DNA of 64,000 nt from NCBI GenBank assembly GCA_031771865.1, contig JASISA010000025.1, positions 3,410,001 through 3,474,000 on the forward strand. Reading direction: 5' to 3'. The notes under the pieces were generated by a model, which was not told the origin of the DNA, did not search any database, and saw only the letters and a list, made by a program, of their open reading frames with translations. Positions 1 through 10,473 of this stretch are shown here, piece by piece. The position numbers and the translations under genes are program-made. Origin of the DNA: Nothophaeocryptopus gaeumannii. Its lineage: Eukaryota; Ascomycota; Dothideomycetes; Mycosphaerellales; Mycosphaerellaceae. Position 1 is the stretch's first letter. The number at the start of each line of letters is the position of its first letter.

Positions 1-2
1 CG

Positions 3-3000
3 ACCACCGTCGCCGACTCCTTCGACTGCATACGAAAAGCCGTTCTACAGGATCGGATCAAGGCCACTGGAGAGACCAGCAAAGCGATGGTATATGGAAA
101 GATCTTGCACGAGGTCTTCCAACAAGCACTGTCTGTTAATCAGTGGGATCAGGTCTTCTTGACTGATTTAGTCGAACGCACTGTGCAGGCCCACGTCGAA
201 GGACTATGGGAGCTCGGTATGCGAGACAACAATCTCGCGATCGAAGAGGTTGAGGCTAAGATGGGCGAGATTACGGAGTGGGCGGGTATATTTGTTGTGC
301 CAGAGCCGAGTGCCGCGGCGAAGGTGGACGATCGCCAGGGCGAGAAGGTCCTGATGAGCATCAGCAAGCTTATCGCCATCGAAGAGCACGTCTGGTCGCC
401 GCAGTATGGCTTGAAAGGAAACGTCGATGCCACTGTCCAGGCCACCATCGTCAGCAGACCCGGAGCGCCCGACTTGAAGAACTTGATCGCACCTTTTGAG
501 GTCAAGACTGGAAGGACAACGCAGTCTCCTGCGCATCGTGCGCAAACTGCATTGTACACACTGCTCCTATCGGACCGATACGATGTCGACATTGAGGCGG
601 GCATCTTGTACTATCTGGAGAGCTCATCCATGTCTCGCATTGCGCCGCCGCTGAACGAGATCAAGCAAATGGTCCAACAGCGCAATCGACTAGCGGCGTA
701 TATCTCTCATGCTCGTAATCCTTCCCAAGGAAATCAGGCCACTGACCTTGTGAGTGCCCTGGCTCAATCCCAGGAGGTCGAAGGCTCTGGGCTGCCAAAG
801 TTACTACGGAACCCATTTAAGTGCGGACGATGCTATGCGCAGCAAAGCTGTTTCACCTTCCACGCACTCGCAGAAAATGGGAGCGCGGACTCAGCTGGCA
901 TGATTGATGACAATAAGAAGAATCACAGCTTGACTTGGAAAGAAGCGCTTGAGCACTTGCAGCTGGAGCACAAGGACAAGGGCAAGGCGGAGACTCTGAG
1001 AAAGTGGTTCACCAAGTGGGACAAGCTCTTGACGTTCGAGGAGGGAGATCAGTCTCGTTTCCGCAAGGAGCTCTGGATCATGTCTTCTTCGGAGCGAGAA
1101 GTAGCGGGTCGATGCTTTGGCAATCTTGTACTCACCAAGGACCTGACACAGACTACGACCCAGGTCACAAGCACTATCGTTGACGGCATTGAGGGCAGCG
1201 GCGGCAAGATCAACCGCTTCGCGTACGTCTTCGCTCGCCGTCAGCCTACGAATCTCGCATCATTCACTGAGGGCAGCCAACTGACGGTCGGCGAGCCCGT
1301 CGTCGTATCCTCCGAGAAGGGCCAGTGGGCGCTTGCGAACGGGTACGTCATCGGCATCAATCGAAAAGAGATCACAGTCGCTGTCGACCGTAAGCTCGGC
1401 CAGTCCAGACAACGTCTGTCTGACTTCGATGAGAAGACCAACCAGGCCTTCAGAGGCACAATGGCTGTTGCTGGCGCATCTTCTGACATCGAAGCCGCGC
1501 CTGGTGAGGAGAAACTCCTCTATCGTCTGGATAAGGACGAATTCTCCAACGGATTGGCCTTGATCCGGAACAACATCGTTTCGCTTATGAGCAGCCACCC
1601 TATCATCAACAAATTGCGAGGCCAGATCATTTTCGACGCGAAGCCTTCTTTCTTGCCCAAGGCATCCTCTTTGGGCAGGTTTGAGCCGACGCAGCTTGGG
1701 GAAATGAATGAGGACCAACGATCTGCTGTCAGCCAAGTACTGTCAGCCAACGACTACGCTCTCATCTTGGGTATGCCCGGTACCGGCAAGACGACAACGA
1801 TTGCGCACATCATTCGAGCGCTGCTTGCTGAAGAGAAGACCATTCTGCTGACATCTTTCACCCACACCGCTGTCGACAACATTCTACTCAAAATCCGCGA
1901 CATCGCACCTGAGGGGAGTATTCTGCGACTGGGAGTTCCAGCGAAGGTTAATGCTCAGGCTCAGGAATTCTGCCAGCTTGCTGTGACTCCCCGAAAGACC
2001 ATCGATGAAGTCGACGCGGCTTTCATGGGCACTCGCATCGTCGCGACGACATGCATGGGTACGAACCATGCGCTATTCAACAGACGCAGCTTTGATGTCT
2101 GCATCGTCGATGAAGCCTCTCAGATTACTCTGCCAACGATCCTTGGCCCATTGCTCCGAGCGAGAAGATTTGTGCTTGTCGGAGATCACTACCAGCTCCC
2201 ACCTTTGGTGCAAAACAAGGCAGCATTGGAAGGAGGTCTGGATGTTTCGCTATTCAAGCAATTGAGTGAGTCCCAGCCGGAAGCTGTAGTCGAACTCGGC
2301 CGCCAATACCGCATGTGCGAGGAGATTATGAGTCTCTCCAATGAGCTCATCTACCACGGAAAATTGCGTTGCGGGACCGAATCTGTTGCGAAGAGAACTA
2401 TTCATGTTCCAAACACAGGCGCACTTGAAGCTTTCCATGGGCAACATGCCGCTTGCATGACATCCAGCACATCTGCCTGCTGGCTCTTTCGCACAACCAA
2501 CCCACGCCACAAAGTTGTCTTCGCGAACACCGATCCCCTCGGCAAACACGCTCTTGAGACACTCTCTGCCGGCGGCAAGATCACGAATAACGTCGAAGTC
2601 ACGCTCGCTGCGCAACTGATTCTTTCTCTGCTAGCACTAGGGGTCCCCGCTCCAGAGATAGGAGTCATCACACTCTATCGTTCCCAACTCGCCCTCATGC
2701 GCCAACTTCTCCGCCGCGCAGGCATCTCCGATTCCGTTGAAGTCGATTCTGCAGATCGATACCAAGGCCGAGACAAAGAATGCATCATCCTCTCCATGGT
2801 CCGATCTAATGAAGTCGGCATAGTAGGTGACTTGCTCAAAGATTGGAGAAGAGTAAATGTCGCTCTGACCAGAGCAAGGAGCAAATTGGTCGTTCTTGGA
2901 TCGAAGCGCACATTGAAGAAGAACGAACTTCTGGACAAGATGCTGGATATAATGGATACGAAGGGTTGGAGTTTTGAGTTACCTGTTGACGCGGATAGTT

Positions 3001-3353
3001 CGCACAGCTTTGAATTTAGCACGCAAATTGCGGAGGAGATTGTTGCCAAGCAGAGCCCTAGTCCGATGAAGAACGCTACTGTTGGGAAGAGCCCGTCGAA
3101 GAAGCTTGGAGCGAGCCCAAGCAAACGTCTCTTTGTTGCGAGTCAAACGAGTCCGTCGAAAAGAGCGCCGTTGCAGCTTTCGTCTAGTGCTGCGAATCGA
3201 TCGCCTATGAAGAGCGCTTCTGGGGTGGAGAAGAGGAGTACTAAGGAGGGCCCGAAAGTCATTCAAGGGAGCAAGAGTGGGAGTAAGATGCAGAAGGCGA
3301 GAGAGCAGGTTGTTGTGGAGTTTTTTGAAGACTTGACCGGGGAGGAATTTTAG
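3..3353 (+). CDS. DNA2: DNA replication helicase/nuclease Dna2 (5' partial)
   Basis: Dna2 cuts and unwinds flaps during Okazaki-fragment maturation and resects DNA ends in the nucleus. The frame is open from base 3, so the protein starts upstream of the window; the ATG at 87 is internal. Seen in order (residues counted from that ATG): a Cys in the TTVADSFDC stretch before it, nuclease motif EVKTG near 139, the CGRC..SC cluster near 246-255 that with the first Cys would bind the Fe-S cluster, Walker A GMPGTGKT near 562, Walker B VDEAS near 674, GRQYRM near 738 and ALTRAR near 925, all superfamily 1 helicase motifs. The last ~100 residues form a low-complexity tail with repeated SPSK/SPMK motifs. 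No intron is needed in the visible part. Identification is secure; the N-terminus is missing only because of the window edge. Confidence 0.96.
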   Translation, partial: TTVADSFDCIRKAVLQDRIKATGETSKAMVYGKILHEVFQQALSVNQWDQVFLTDLVERTVQAHVEGLWELGMRDNNLAIEEVEAKMGEITEWAGIFVVPEPSAAAKVDDRQGEKVLMSISKLIAIEEHVWSPQYGLKGNVDATVQATIVSRPGAPDLKNLIAPFEVKTGRTTQSPAHRAQTALYTLLLSDRYDVDIEAGILYYLESSSMSRIAPPLNEIKQMVQQRNRLAAYISHARNPSQGNQATDLVSALAQSQEVEGSGLPKLLRNPFKCGRCYAQQSCFTFHALAENGSADSAGMIDDNKKNHSLTWKEALEHLQLEHKDKGKAETLRKWFTKWDKLLTFEEGDQSRFRKELWIMSSSEREVAGRCFGNLVLTKDLTQTTTQVTSTIVDGIEGSGGKINRFAYVFARRQPTNLASFTEGSQLTVGEPVVVSSEKGQWALANGYVIGINRKEITVAVDRKLGQSRQRLSDFDEKTNQAFRGTMAVAGASSDIEAAPGEEKLLYRLDKDEFSNGLALIRNNIVSLMSSHPIINKLRGQIIFDAKPSFLPKASSLGRFEPTQLGEMNEDQRSAVSQVLSANDYALILGMPGTGKTTTIAHIIRALLAEEKTILLTSFTHTAVDNILLKIRDIAPEGSILRLGVPAKVNAQAQEFCQLAVTPRKTIDEVDAAFMGTRIVATTCMGTNHALFNRRSFDVCIVDEASQITLPTILGPLLRARRFVLVGDHYQLPPLVQNKAALEGGLDVSLFKQLSESQPEAVVELGRQYRMCEEIMSLSNELIYHGKLRCGTESVAKRTIHVPNTGALEAFHGQHAACMTSSTSACWLFRTTNPRHKVVFANTDPLGKHALETLSAGGKITNNVEVTLAAQLILSLLALGVPAPEIGVITLYRSQLALMRQLLRRAGISDSVEVDSADRYQGRDKECIILSMVRSNEVGIVGDLLKDWRRVNVALTRARSKLVVLGSKRTLKKNELLDKMLDIMDTKGWSFELPVDADSSHSFEFSTQIAEEIVAKQSPSPMKNATVGKSPSKKLGASPSKRLFVASQTSPSKRAPLQLSSSAANRSPMKSASGVEKRSTKEGPKVIQGSKSGSKMQKAREQVVVEFFEDLTGEEF

Positions 3354-3663
3354 GCTGGATGTGAACAAGGACTGGAAAGAGCTGATTGAAGTCTGGATGA
3401 CAGTTGTGGGTAGGATGTCGAAGACGTACGGAATACACGAACAGACATCGCTTGTTGTTCATACCAGATCCCTATTGTTTGCCAATAGGATACTGAGGAT
3501 TGCTGACTACTTCAGGTCCACGGTACCACCACATACACCATCACTTGTGCTGCACAAAGTGTCTGCCAAACCTTAGAACAAGTCATGCTGTCACTCTGAG
3601 CGGCTTGCTCATGCGGCGGCCTCGGAGGAAGCGTGTCCAGGAGCGACGAGTCGATGGCCAAAG

Positions 3664-4015
3664 CAGGGAACGTACAGGCAGAGTGGACCAAAGCAGAGCT
3701 TCCCGGAAAGACCAAAGATATGTACGATCTCGAAGGCAGTAATCAAACCGCAAAGCGATGGGAAGCCAATGGTAGTAGAATCCGACAGCAGCAAAATTGC
3801 GGCGGTAGCAGATGGAAAACCCATCTTGGCAAAACTCGAGGTCGATTGAAGTTCCCACACCACTGGAAGAAGAGAACTTTCAGCTTGCAGTGAGCCCACT
3901 TGAGGAGGCTACATTGTTGAGAGGCGAGGCTTTACAAGGATCAAACGTACGCGAGAGACAAGTCGTCTCGCCCCTCACGCCGAAGGCTGGTCCTGAACAG
4001 GGCAGCTCTGCTTGA
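3664..4015 (+). pseudogene. decayed copy 1 of an unknown small-protein family
   Basis: No single frame is intact. A frame from the ATG at 3664 reads ELPGKTKDMYDLEG and breaks near 3795. A second frame carries ADGKPILAKLEV. A third, from about 3845 to the stop at 4015, reads PTPLEEENFQLAVSPLEE and ends near SPLTPKAG. The same order of motifs (EL.G, LEG, ADG.PI, LE, SPLTPK) is found again about 0.8 kb downstream. The two stretches therefore look like tandem relics that have each gained frameshifts. The function of the family is not known to me. An alternative is an intact multi-exon gene whose introns I fail to see, but the breaks lack splice signals. Confidence 0.35.
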
Positions 4016-4371
4016 GCGAGAGGCATGCGCCTTTCGAGCACATCGTAGGCTGTGTTCGCGGCACGAGAGCCGCTTGTCCAACGAGTGAGATGTTGTCAGA
4101 AGGGGACTTTGTACTGCAGTGTAACATATCACGGGGGGGGGACCGATGTTGAATTTCTCACCTTGTTTCTTGAGCCATTTCAACTTTGTCAACAGCGCCT
4201 CAATCTCCAGGTGTCATATCTCTGGAACCCCAGCGACGACCGTGGCCATCTTTTCCTCCACCACACATCATCATAACCTCATCTACGACAGACACATTCA
4301 ACTCCTGCTTTCAGTGGAGCAATCCTAACAAGCTAACACCGCTGAAGAACGACCGCCCAACGTCCAGGTAA

Positions 4372-4797
4372 TGGCATTCAGCTTCGGTGCCATCCTAGGC
4401 ATATCATCAATCATCTATGGGATCTGGGTGGCCCTGTCGAAGAATGACGAGTCCGACTAGCAACAGGGTGCGCCTGAGGACAGCACGCATGCAAAGAACG
4501 CCCCGAGCAAGAGCAATATACCAAACCAGAGCTGTCAGGAGAGCGCAACCCAATGCACGAGCTTGAGGGAGATAAAAGGCCCGAGGAAGCAGATGGAAGG
4601 CCTATACGAGCGGAATTGGAGACTGGACAGGCAGAACATACGAGCTTGAAGCAATCACGCCGGTCGTCATCCCGTTGGAGGTGAACGATGCTCCAGCAAC
4701 TACAACACATGAGGTTTTGAAGGATGCACACGAGCATGTCGCATCGCCGCTCACACCAAAGGAAGGCAAAGGCCTCGGTGGAAAGGACAGAGAGTAG
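4372..4797 (+). pseudogene. decayed copy 2 of the same unknown family
   Basis: An ATG at 4372 opens a short hydrophobic segment (FSFGAILGISSIIYGIWVAL, a possible membrane anchor) that stops after 29 codons. Downstream, other frames read ELSGERNPMHELEG, then EEADGRPIRAELE, then after a frame change TYELEAITPVVIPLEV and finally ASPLTPKEG before the stop at 4797. The series matches copy 1 in motif order and spacing. Frame changes are needed near 4640, and the hydrophobic segment is separated from the rest by a stop or an unrecognised intron. I infer a degenerate tandem duplicate. Product and role are unknown. Confidence 0.35.
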
Positions 4798-5239
4798 CTT
4801 GCGGGATTGTATTATGACATTGGAATTTTTTATTACAAGACTCCGGACATTTAAGGGAAACGACTGTGTCAGTATTAAACGCTGTGTTGACACGCTTCCG
4901 AACCGCCAACCCGACTCTTCCACGCATCGAGTAATTCAGACACCAAACCGATACTTCTCCCATTACCAGAGCGCTTAAACCGGCCAATTCTCATCATGAG
5001 AATAACCCCCCCTCCACACAACCCACCCGACCTAGCACATCCATCGTTCCCCCACAACTCCCAATATGGTCAACATCCGCCAAAGTGCCGCACCTCGTAC
5101 ACGGACAAGGACCATAACCACCGCCCTGACAAAACCCTTGCGGATGGTCGTCCAATGGGAAATGTGGATCACAATCATCTTGATGACAGGAGATTGTGCC
5201 AGAACATCTCCCCGGTGGTGGGTGGTCGGGACGAAAGGG

Positions 5240-5570
5240 CTGCGGTTAGTTGTCGCAGCCGCCATCGCAGCCGCCCGCTGGTCGGTGGTCAGGTTGATAG
5301 GGCGGCGGTTGGTCGTCGCAGCTGCCATCGCAGCCGCCCGCTGGTGGGTGGTCAGGATGAAAGGGCTGCGGTTGGTCGTCACAGCCGCCATCGCAGCCGC
5401 CCGCTGGTGGATGGTCAGGACGAAAGGGCTCCGGTGGGTGGGGGCAGCCGCCCTCGCAGTCGCCAGGTGGTGGGTGGTCATGATGATAGGGCTCCGGTTG
5501 ATCGTCGCAGCCGCCATCGCAGCCGCCAGGTGGTGGGTAGTCAGGATGCAAGGGCTCCGCGGGCTTCGGT
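5240..5570. repeat. coding minisatellite, 63-bp unit, about five copies
   Basis: Imperfect direct repeats of about 63 bp lie in exon 2 of the secreted Cys/Pro-rich gene. Each encodes GGCDGGC followed by an acidic/Gln-Pro stretch and HPDHPP. Copies differ by point changes. Because the unit is a multiple of three, copy number can change without losing the frame. Confidence 0.85.
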
Positions 5571-5858
5571 TGGTGGCAGCCACCGTCACATGGCTCGTCC
5601 TCGGGTTCGGGCTCGGGCTCGTCGCAGCCTCCACCGCATTCGGTGTCACGAGGGTGGAATTGGGACTTTTGTTCCCCGTTGACGGCTTGTTCGTCGCGGA
5701 CTTGGATGGCGGCGGCGTGCATGGCGACGTCCTGGGAGAGGTTAGCGAGTTCTCGTCTAGATCAGTGGAGTGAGGGAACTGACGCCAATGACAGGCAAGG
5801 CCGCCGTGCCTGAGATGGCCAAGCCGAAGATGGCGGTGGTCAAGTGTTTGAACAACAT
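5246..5858 (-). CDS. secreted Cys/Pro-rich tandem-repeat protein, stopped early
   Basis: Exon 1 (5784-5858) encodes MLFKHLTTAIFGLAISGTAA, a good secretion signal. An intron with donor GTCAGT, branch GCTAAC and acceptor CCCAG (5732-5783) joins it in frame to exon 2 (5246-5731), about 187 residues in all. Exon 2 has a Cys/Glu/Pro-rich lead and then repeats of about 21 residues of the type GGCDGGCDDQPQPFHPDHPP. The frame ends at TAA 5246-5248 in the middle of a repeat, where other copies have CAA. After that stop the same frame stays open for about 83 codons to TGA 4994-4996 and encodes a Cys-rich region with CPCTRC. The gene is therefore either a truncated allele or a young pseudogene. Plus-strand ORFs across the repeat are shadows. 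An extracellular role (cell surface or effector-like) is only inferred. Confidence 0.7.
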
Positions 5859-7616
5859 GTTGGGCGGCAGTTCTTGAGCGAATGAAGATGGACTGTACGT
5901 GGTTAAAAGCGAATGAAGAAGAACTGTACGTAATTAAAAGCGAAGGAAGTTGAGTGTTCTATTCCAGCTTTGCGATGCTGAGTCCTCTTATAGACGCTGG
6001 CTGTGCTATTATCGTAGTACCAATGCGGGCGCAAGTAATATCAACTAGGTTGGGTGTGCAGAGCGAAGAAGCCTCGAATTTCCGGAGAACCTGGACGCCC
6101 AGGGACGGTAGTCTCTTGTTCCTAATTGATGACCCGTGCTTCTATTCTAGTCAGCGAGACTTGCACAATCGAGCTGTACGTCCGTATAAGGACTGAGTTC
6201 ATTCGTACAGGGCTCACGGATAGACTCATGATGAGAGGATGGCAAGCGAAGTGTATCTCAAAGGTTACTCCATCTAGCAACGAAGCTTTTCGTCCGCAGA
6301 AGTCATCCAAGAGGTGTAGCAGATCTTGAGTTAAATTATGACGTTCACAGCTTGAATGCCGTAACACCCAATCCTCCTGGCGATGCTAGCTCGCTTCATA
6401 AACGAGGGCGCGTTGTTGAGCGACTGTAAAACCAATTCATGGCGGTTTCTTTCTGTTCCTCGCTCCCGCGGCTTGGCGATATTGGCTCGAAGAAGTGACA
6501 TGCCATCACCGACCGGATTTGACGAGGTAATTGCAGCAAGGAGTGCTATCAAAAGTCAAGTCTGCTTGAGCAACTTGCCTATAGCGAAATTGCCGGCACC
6601 CAAGAAACATCGCTAATTTGCGACATCGAGGCTAGAGTTGAGTTCAGCTGCAAGGCACCGTGCACAAGAGTCTGTCATCCGGGTGTCTAAGCCTTCATCC
6701 ATGACTTGCAGTCTCCCCATCGTGTTCAGCCCCGCAAGACAGTGATATGGCAGTCTGGGAATCCTAGTACGGCAGACCAGTACGAGTCCGGGTGACAGCG
6801 GTCTAAGGAGAACCGGTTGCTCGATCGAGAAGGGGCCCATGTAATGCCGTCAGGTCGTCACTATCAATACCAAATGTAATCCGGCCAGTTTGTTTGAGAG
6901 AGTCGATCTGGAAGAGTGGCTCTGACGTAATTATTGTGTGAATAGCTTTTGTTCTTACAATCGGCAGCAGTCTTTGTGTCGAAGCTACTGGAGTCGAAGA
7001 CATAAATAGAGATGGTCCGAGTACCTCTGATACGGTGGAATAGCGACAAGCATTCCAAAAGCACCTCGAGCTAATCGTTCGGTATTTGAAGGTTTGTGTT
7101 TCAGAGTCTTCTTCCAGGTTCCATGGCAGAACGTATCCGCAGAGTCCCGAATTAAGGACCTGCCTTAGAAACTGGAAGACCAAGAGCAATACCATGGCGG
7201 AGATCATTGGATTCGAGAGGCCTTTCTCACCGCAATTCTGATTATCTGCTCCAGTGCCGTTCGCTGGCGACAGTGGCAAATTGCTCCAGCGGAGGTCGGC
7301 GGATCACTAAGTGCCGCAAATACATATGGATATATATATGTATATAGTCCAGGCCGAGACAGGACAAGTCGGGATGGAATGACAAGGATCTGAACGATTT
7401 GTTGAGAACGAAACGTGTGTATCGTGAAATTGATGATCGAAAGCGAAGGAAGTTGGAAGGGTGAAGTCACAGCCACAGAAGCCCGTGCACCGCCAAGGCC
7501 GAAAAGCTTCACTTCACCTTTGCACTGTCTCAAAGGCAAAGGGCGCAGTGAGTGGAATCAAAGACCAAGTTTTGGAAGAAGTTTCTAGTGAGCATCAAGA
7601 AACAAGTCTCATTCTC
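5859..7616. other. gene-poor stretch, nothing assigned
   Basis: Only short unsupported ORFs. The longest, on the minus strand at 6803-7279, matches nothing I recognise. The stretch contains an AT-rich alternating run at about 7319-7346 and no clear splice-joined gene. Confidence 0.5.
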
Positions 7617-8616
7617 TCACACATCCAAATCTCCAAAAGGCGAAGAACCTCTGTGGCCATCCAAACCCCCCCCCCACCCCCCCCGCGACAGCGCCTTGAC
7701 CCATCTTCCTATCCTCGTGCCAGAATCAGTCTCACCCAAACGCGGCTTGGACTGTCTCTTGATTCTCTCAATTTTCGTAGTTCCACAGACCCGACATCGA
7801 AACAAAGGAGAGCCGCTGGCCGTCTGCGGCGGCGGAACAGCCAGCTTAGCGACGTTCAACTCCAGAAATCGCACAACGGAGTCTTGCCACGAGCGCGAAC
7901 CCTGCACCATGCCCAGTAACTCGCAGTAGCACGGCTCTGTGCAACCTAAAAGACAGTAATCCATACTTCTTCCGTCAAGGGACGGTATCGCCAGATGCTT
8001 CGCTGCCAGTGGCTGGATTCGGAAAATGCCATCCGACGAGCGCCAGACGTCTGAGTTAATGTAGACTCTGTCCGCAATGCCGCTGTTTGAATCGCGGATG
8101 GAGACGTGGCGGTTCAAAGTAATCCTGTTGATGTTCCAGCTAGTTCTGAAGCCGAGCTCTCGGATTTTGTTGGCTGTGAGCTGATGATGCAAGAGTTTAA
8201 ATATGTTTTCCCCGTAGAACACTGTGCTCGACTCTTTGTAGATTTGCAAGAAAAGTTCCGAGATTGTGTCCTGGATAGTTTGCTTGGAAAGTCGGCACGC
8301 AACCGGGTGACGTTTTTCGTGCTGGAGACGGTGTTGGAAGATATCCCCACAGAGGCCTTTGCTGAAAGAAATTGAGGCCGAAATTACCCATGCAACTTAT
8401 TGACGAGACTTCTTTTCGACTCGAAGTGGTAGATTATACGCCCCCTCGCAGCAGAAACATCACGTTGGAGCTCACAAGGATCATTCGATAGATGTCGTTG
8501 CGAGTTTCGCCTGGTAGGTCGAGAAAGGTTGTAGTGCGCCGCTTTTTGGGTTGCTTCTTGGTCTGCTTCTCTCCTGGCTTCCCGCCCTGCCACTTGCGGA
8601 CTACTTCACCCATCAT
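7617..8616 (-). CDS. LPGETRN-type F-box/2EXR-like protein, hypothetical
   Basis: Exon 1 (8440-8616, ATG at 8616) is basic and ends in TFLDLPGETRNDIYRMIL, the N-terminal signature of a large fungal family (LPxELRNxIY, F-box/2EXR-like). Exon 2 (7617-8321) continues with CRLSKQTIQDTISELF and YKESSTVFYGENIF, which corresponds to the usual LLRxSKQIRxEA..FYxxNxF block. The proposed intron (8322-8439) uses a weak GTATAA donor and a CTCCAG acceptor and keeps the frame, giving about 293 residues; a GTGAGC donor at 8475 is an equally in-phase alternative. Exact function is unknown. Related genes occur at 22.8, 23.9 and 25.6 kb. Confidence 0.6.
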
Positions 8617-8640
8617 CTTAGAATGAAATGGAAGAGCCAA

Positions 8641-9323
8641 GAACGAGAGCGAAGACGTAGTTCCTTGGCAAACTTTAGCAAGCCAATGGAGCTCTCGTGA
8701 TTAGCCTCGTCCATCCCTACGTAAGAGTACGTAGCTGAGTCATATCGTCTACCTTGGTCAAACAAAGATGATTTCTTACTTAGCCAGCGCACTTAGTCTG
8801 GCAGCTGTAGTAGAAGCTATTCGCTCTGCGAGCATGAAAAGCCAATGATCCAAATCTTGGCGCGTGTGCTTTTTGGAGCAGTGCTTCAGGAGGGAAGAAG
8901 CGGTGGTATTCGAAAGTAGGTAACGTCCGCAGCTATGCAGACTTATGGGCTTGATAAGATAGTCCGCCGTAGTCCGCCGTATCGCGCGTGTCCCACCCGT
9001 TTGGTACAACAAAGCAATTTGCGGGAGGATCACAGCAAGGCCACAGGCGGCGGAGCAGATGAAGCTGTGAAGCAAAGGGAGGAGGGAGAAAGGACAGATC
9101 GAGCGAGGCGGAGGAGGGGGAGGGGTGGTAGAAGATGGGTAGCTAAGCTTTTCCGTTAGCGCCCGTAGGCCCAAGACCAATCGGGCGCATCCGAGAGGGC
9201 CGCACTTTCTCGCCAAGACTGGGCCAAATTTGAAGTGCGGAACACTTGATCTCGACTTGACTTGACCAGACGCAGAGCATTGTCGACTACGCCCGCCCAC
9301 CACACCGCTCCGAATAAGCCAAA
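8641..9323. other. intergenic region, RPL9 promoter side
   Basis: This holds the upstream regions of the minus-strand LPGETRN gene and of RPL9. A long minus-strand ORF at 8776-9567 overlaps RPL9 exon 1 and is not supported. There is a purine-rich run near 9075-9135. No other gene was seen. Confidence 0.5.
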
Positions 9324-10117
9324 ATGCGGTACATCTACTCCCAGGAGACGCTGGACATCCCAGAGGGCGGTACGTGAGCCCCGAACGAGTCTCAATTGCG
9401 CAGGTGGAAGGAATACCGAATTGGTAAAAGAGTTGGACATGCGAAAGACGGACAGCGAGACATCGGAGGCCATATATTACACATACTAACAACATCGCTC
9501 TCACAGTCAACGTCACCATCAAGACGCGCCAGGTCACCGTTGAGGGCCCCCGCGGCAAGCTCAGCAAGGACTTGGGTCACTTGGCTGTCGCATTCTCCCA
9601 CCCCGAAAAGAACCGCATCAACATCGAGCTCCACCACGGTTCCCGCAAGAATGTCGCCACTCTTCGCACAGTCCGAACCCTCATCAACAACTTGATCATC
9701 GGTGTTACCAAGGGCTACAAGTACAAGATGCGATATGTATACGCTCACTTTCCCATCAACGTGAACTTGGACAAAGACAAGGAGACTGGTCTGTGGAACG
9801 TTGAGATCCGGTGAGTTGGATTACAATCTTTCATGAAATCAAGCAGAGAGTAAAGAGATATGAAATGGTATACTGATATGCGGGACAGAAACTTTTTGGG
9901 CGAGAAGCTCGTGCGCCACGTCAAGATGCAGCCAGGCGTTGATGTCGAGGCCAGCAAAAACCAGAAGGATGAGCTCCAACTGACCGGAAACTCCCTCGAA
10001 GCCGTCTCCCAATCCGCCGCCGACATCCAGCAGATCTGCAAAGTCCGAAACAAGGATATCCGAAAGTTCTTGGACGGTATCTACGTGAGCGAGCGCACCA
10101 ACATCGTCACCGAGTAA
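9324..10117 (+). CDS. RPL9: 60S ribosomal protein L9 (uL6)
   Basis: Structural protein of the large cytosolic ribosomal subunit. Three exons: 9324-9369, 9507-9810 and 9889-10117, giving 192 residues, the normal size for eukaryotic L9/uL6. The start reads MRYIYSQETLDIPEG. Intron 1 has donor GTACGT and a CTAAC branch 16 bases before its CAG. Intron 2 has donor GTGAGT. Exon 2 carries VEGPRGKLSKDLGHL and exon 3 NFLGEKLVRHV and VSERTNIV near the end, all typical of the family. A first intron right after the 15th codon is common in ribosomal protein genes. Surrounding accessory DNA makes this an isolated housekeeping gene. Confidence 0.97.
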
Positions 10118-10473
10118 ACGACCGCACGCGAATGAGAAAAGCCAAAGAGGTTATGTGTCTTGCTGGACCGGGTGACGATGGACATTTGGTGTTCGCTGCT
10201 TTTTCTTAGATGTCAAGGGACACGGCGCATAAGAGTGGGGCCAAGCATCCAAGATTCAGGGCAAAACGTGCTGCTGCATATGATTGTGCTGTTCTCCATT
10301 TTGAGCGGGAGGAAGTGCATGAGGGCAGGTAGCCACAGTGAAATGAAGTTCCGAGCTCAACGATACGCATCATCTTCTGCTGTCAGGACACCGCGCGCCG
10401 ATCGAATCATATCATCACTCAGCAGCTCAAACAACACTTTTGACCCTATCCCACCAACTCGTGATAGAAGACT
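10118..10473. other. RPL9 3' flank, nothing assigned
   Basis: A tail-to-tail spacer between RPL9 and the modular Cys-rich gene. I see no coding signal. Confidence 0.5.

Noticed and set aside
4996..5773. Two plus-strand ORFs of 228 and 235 residues across the minisatellite
   Set aside because: They are frame shadows of the repeat. The minus strand has signal peptide, intron and regular Cys spacing.
8776..9567. 263-codon minus-strand ORF over the RPL9 promoter and first exon
   Set aside because: It overlaps a certain ribosomal protein gene in antisense, has no domain, and its composition follows the opposite strand.
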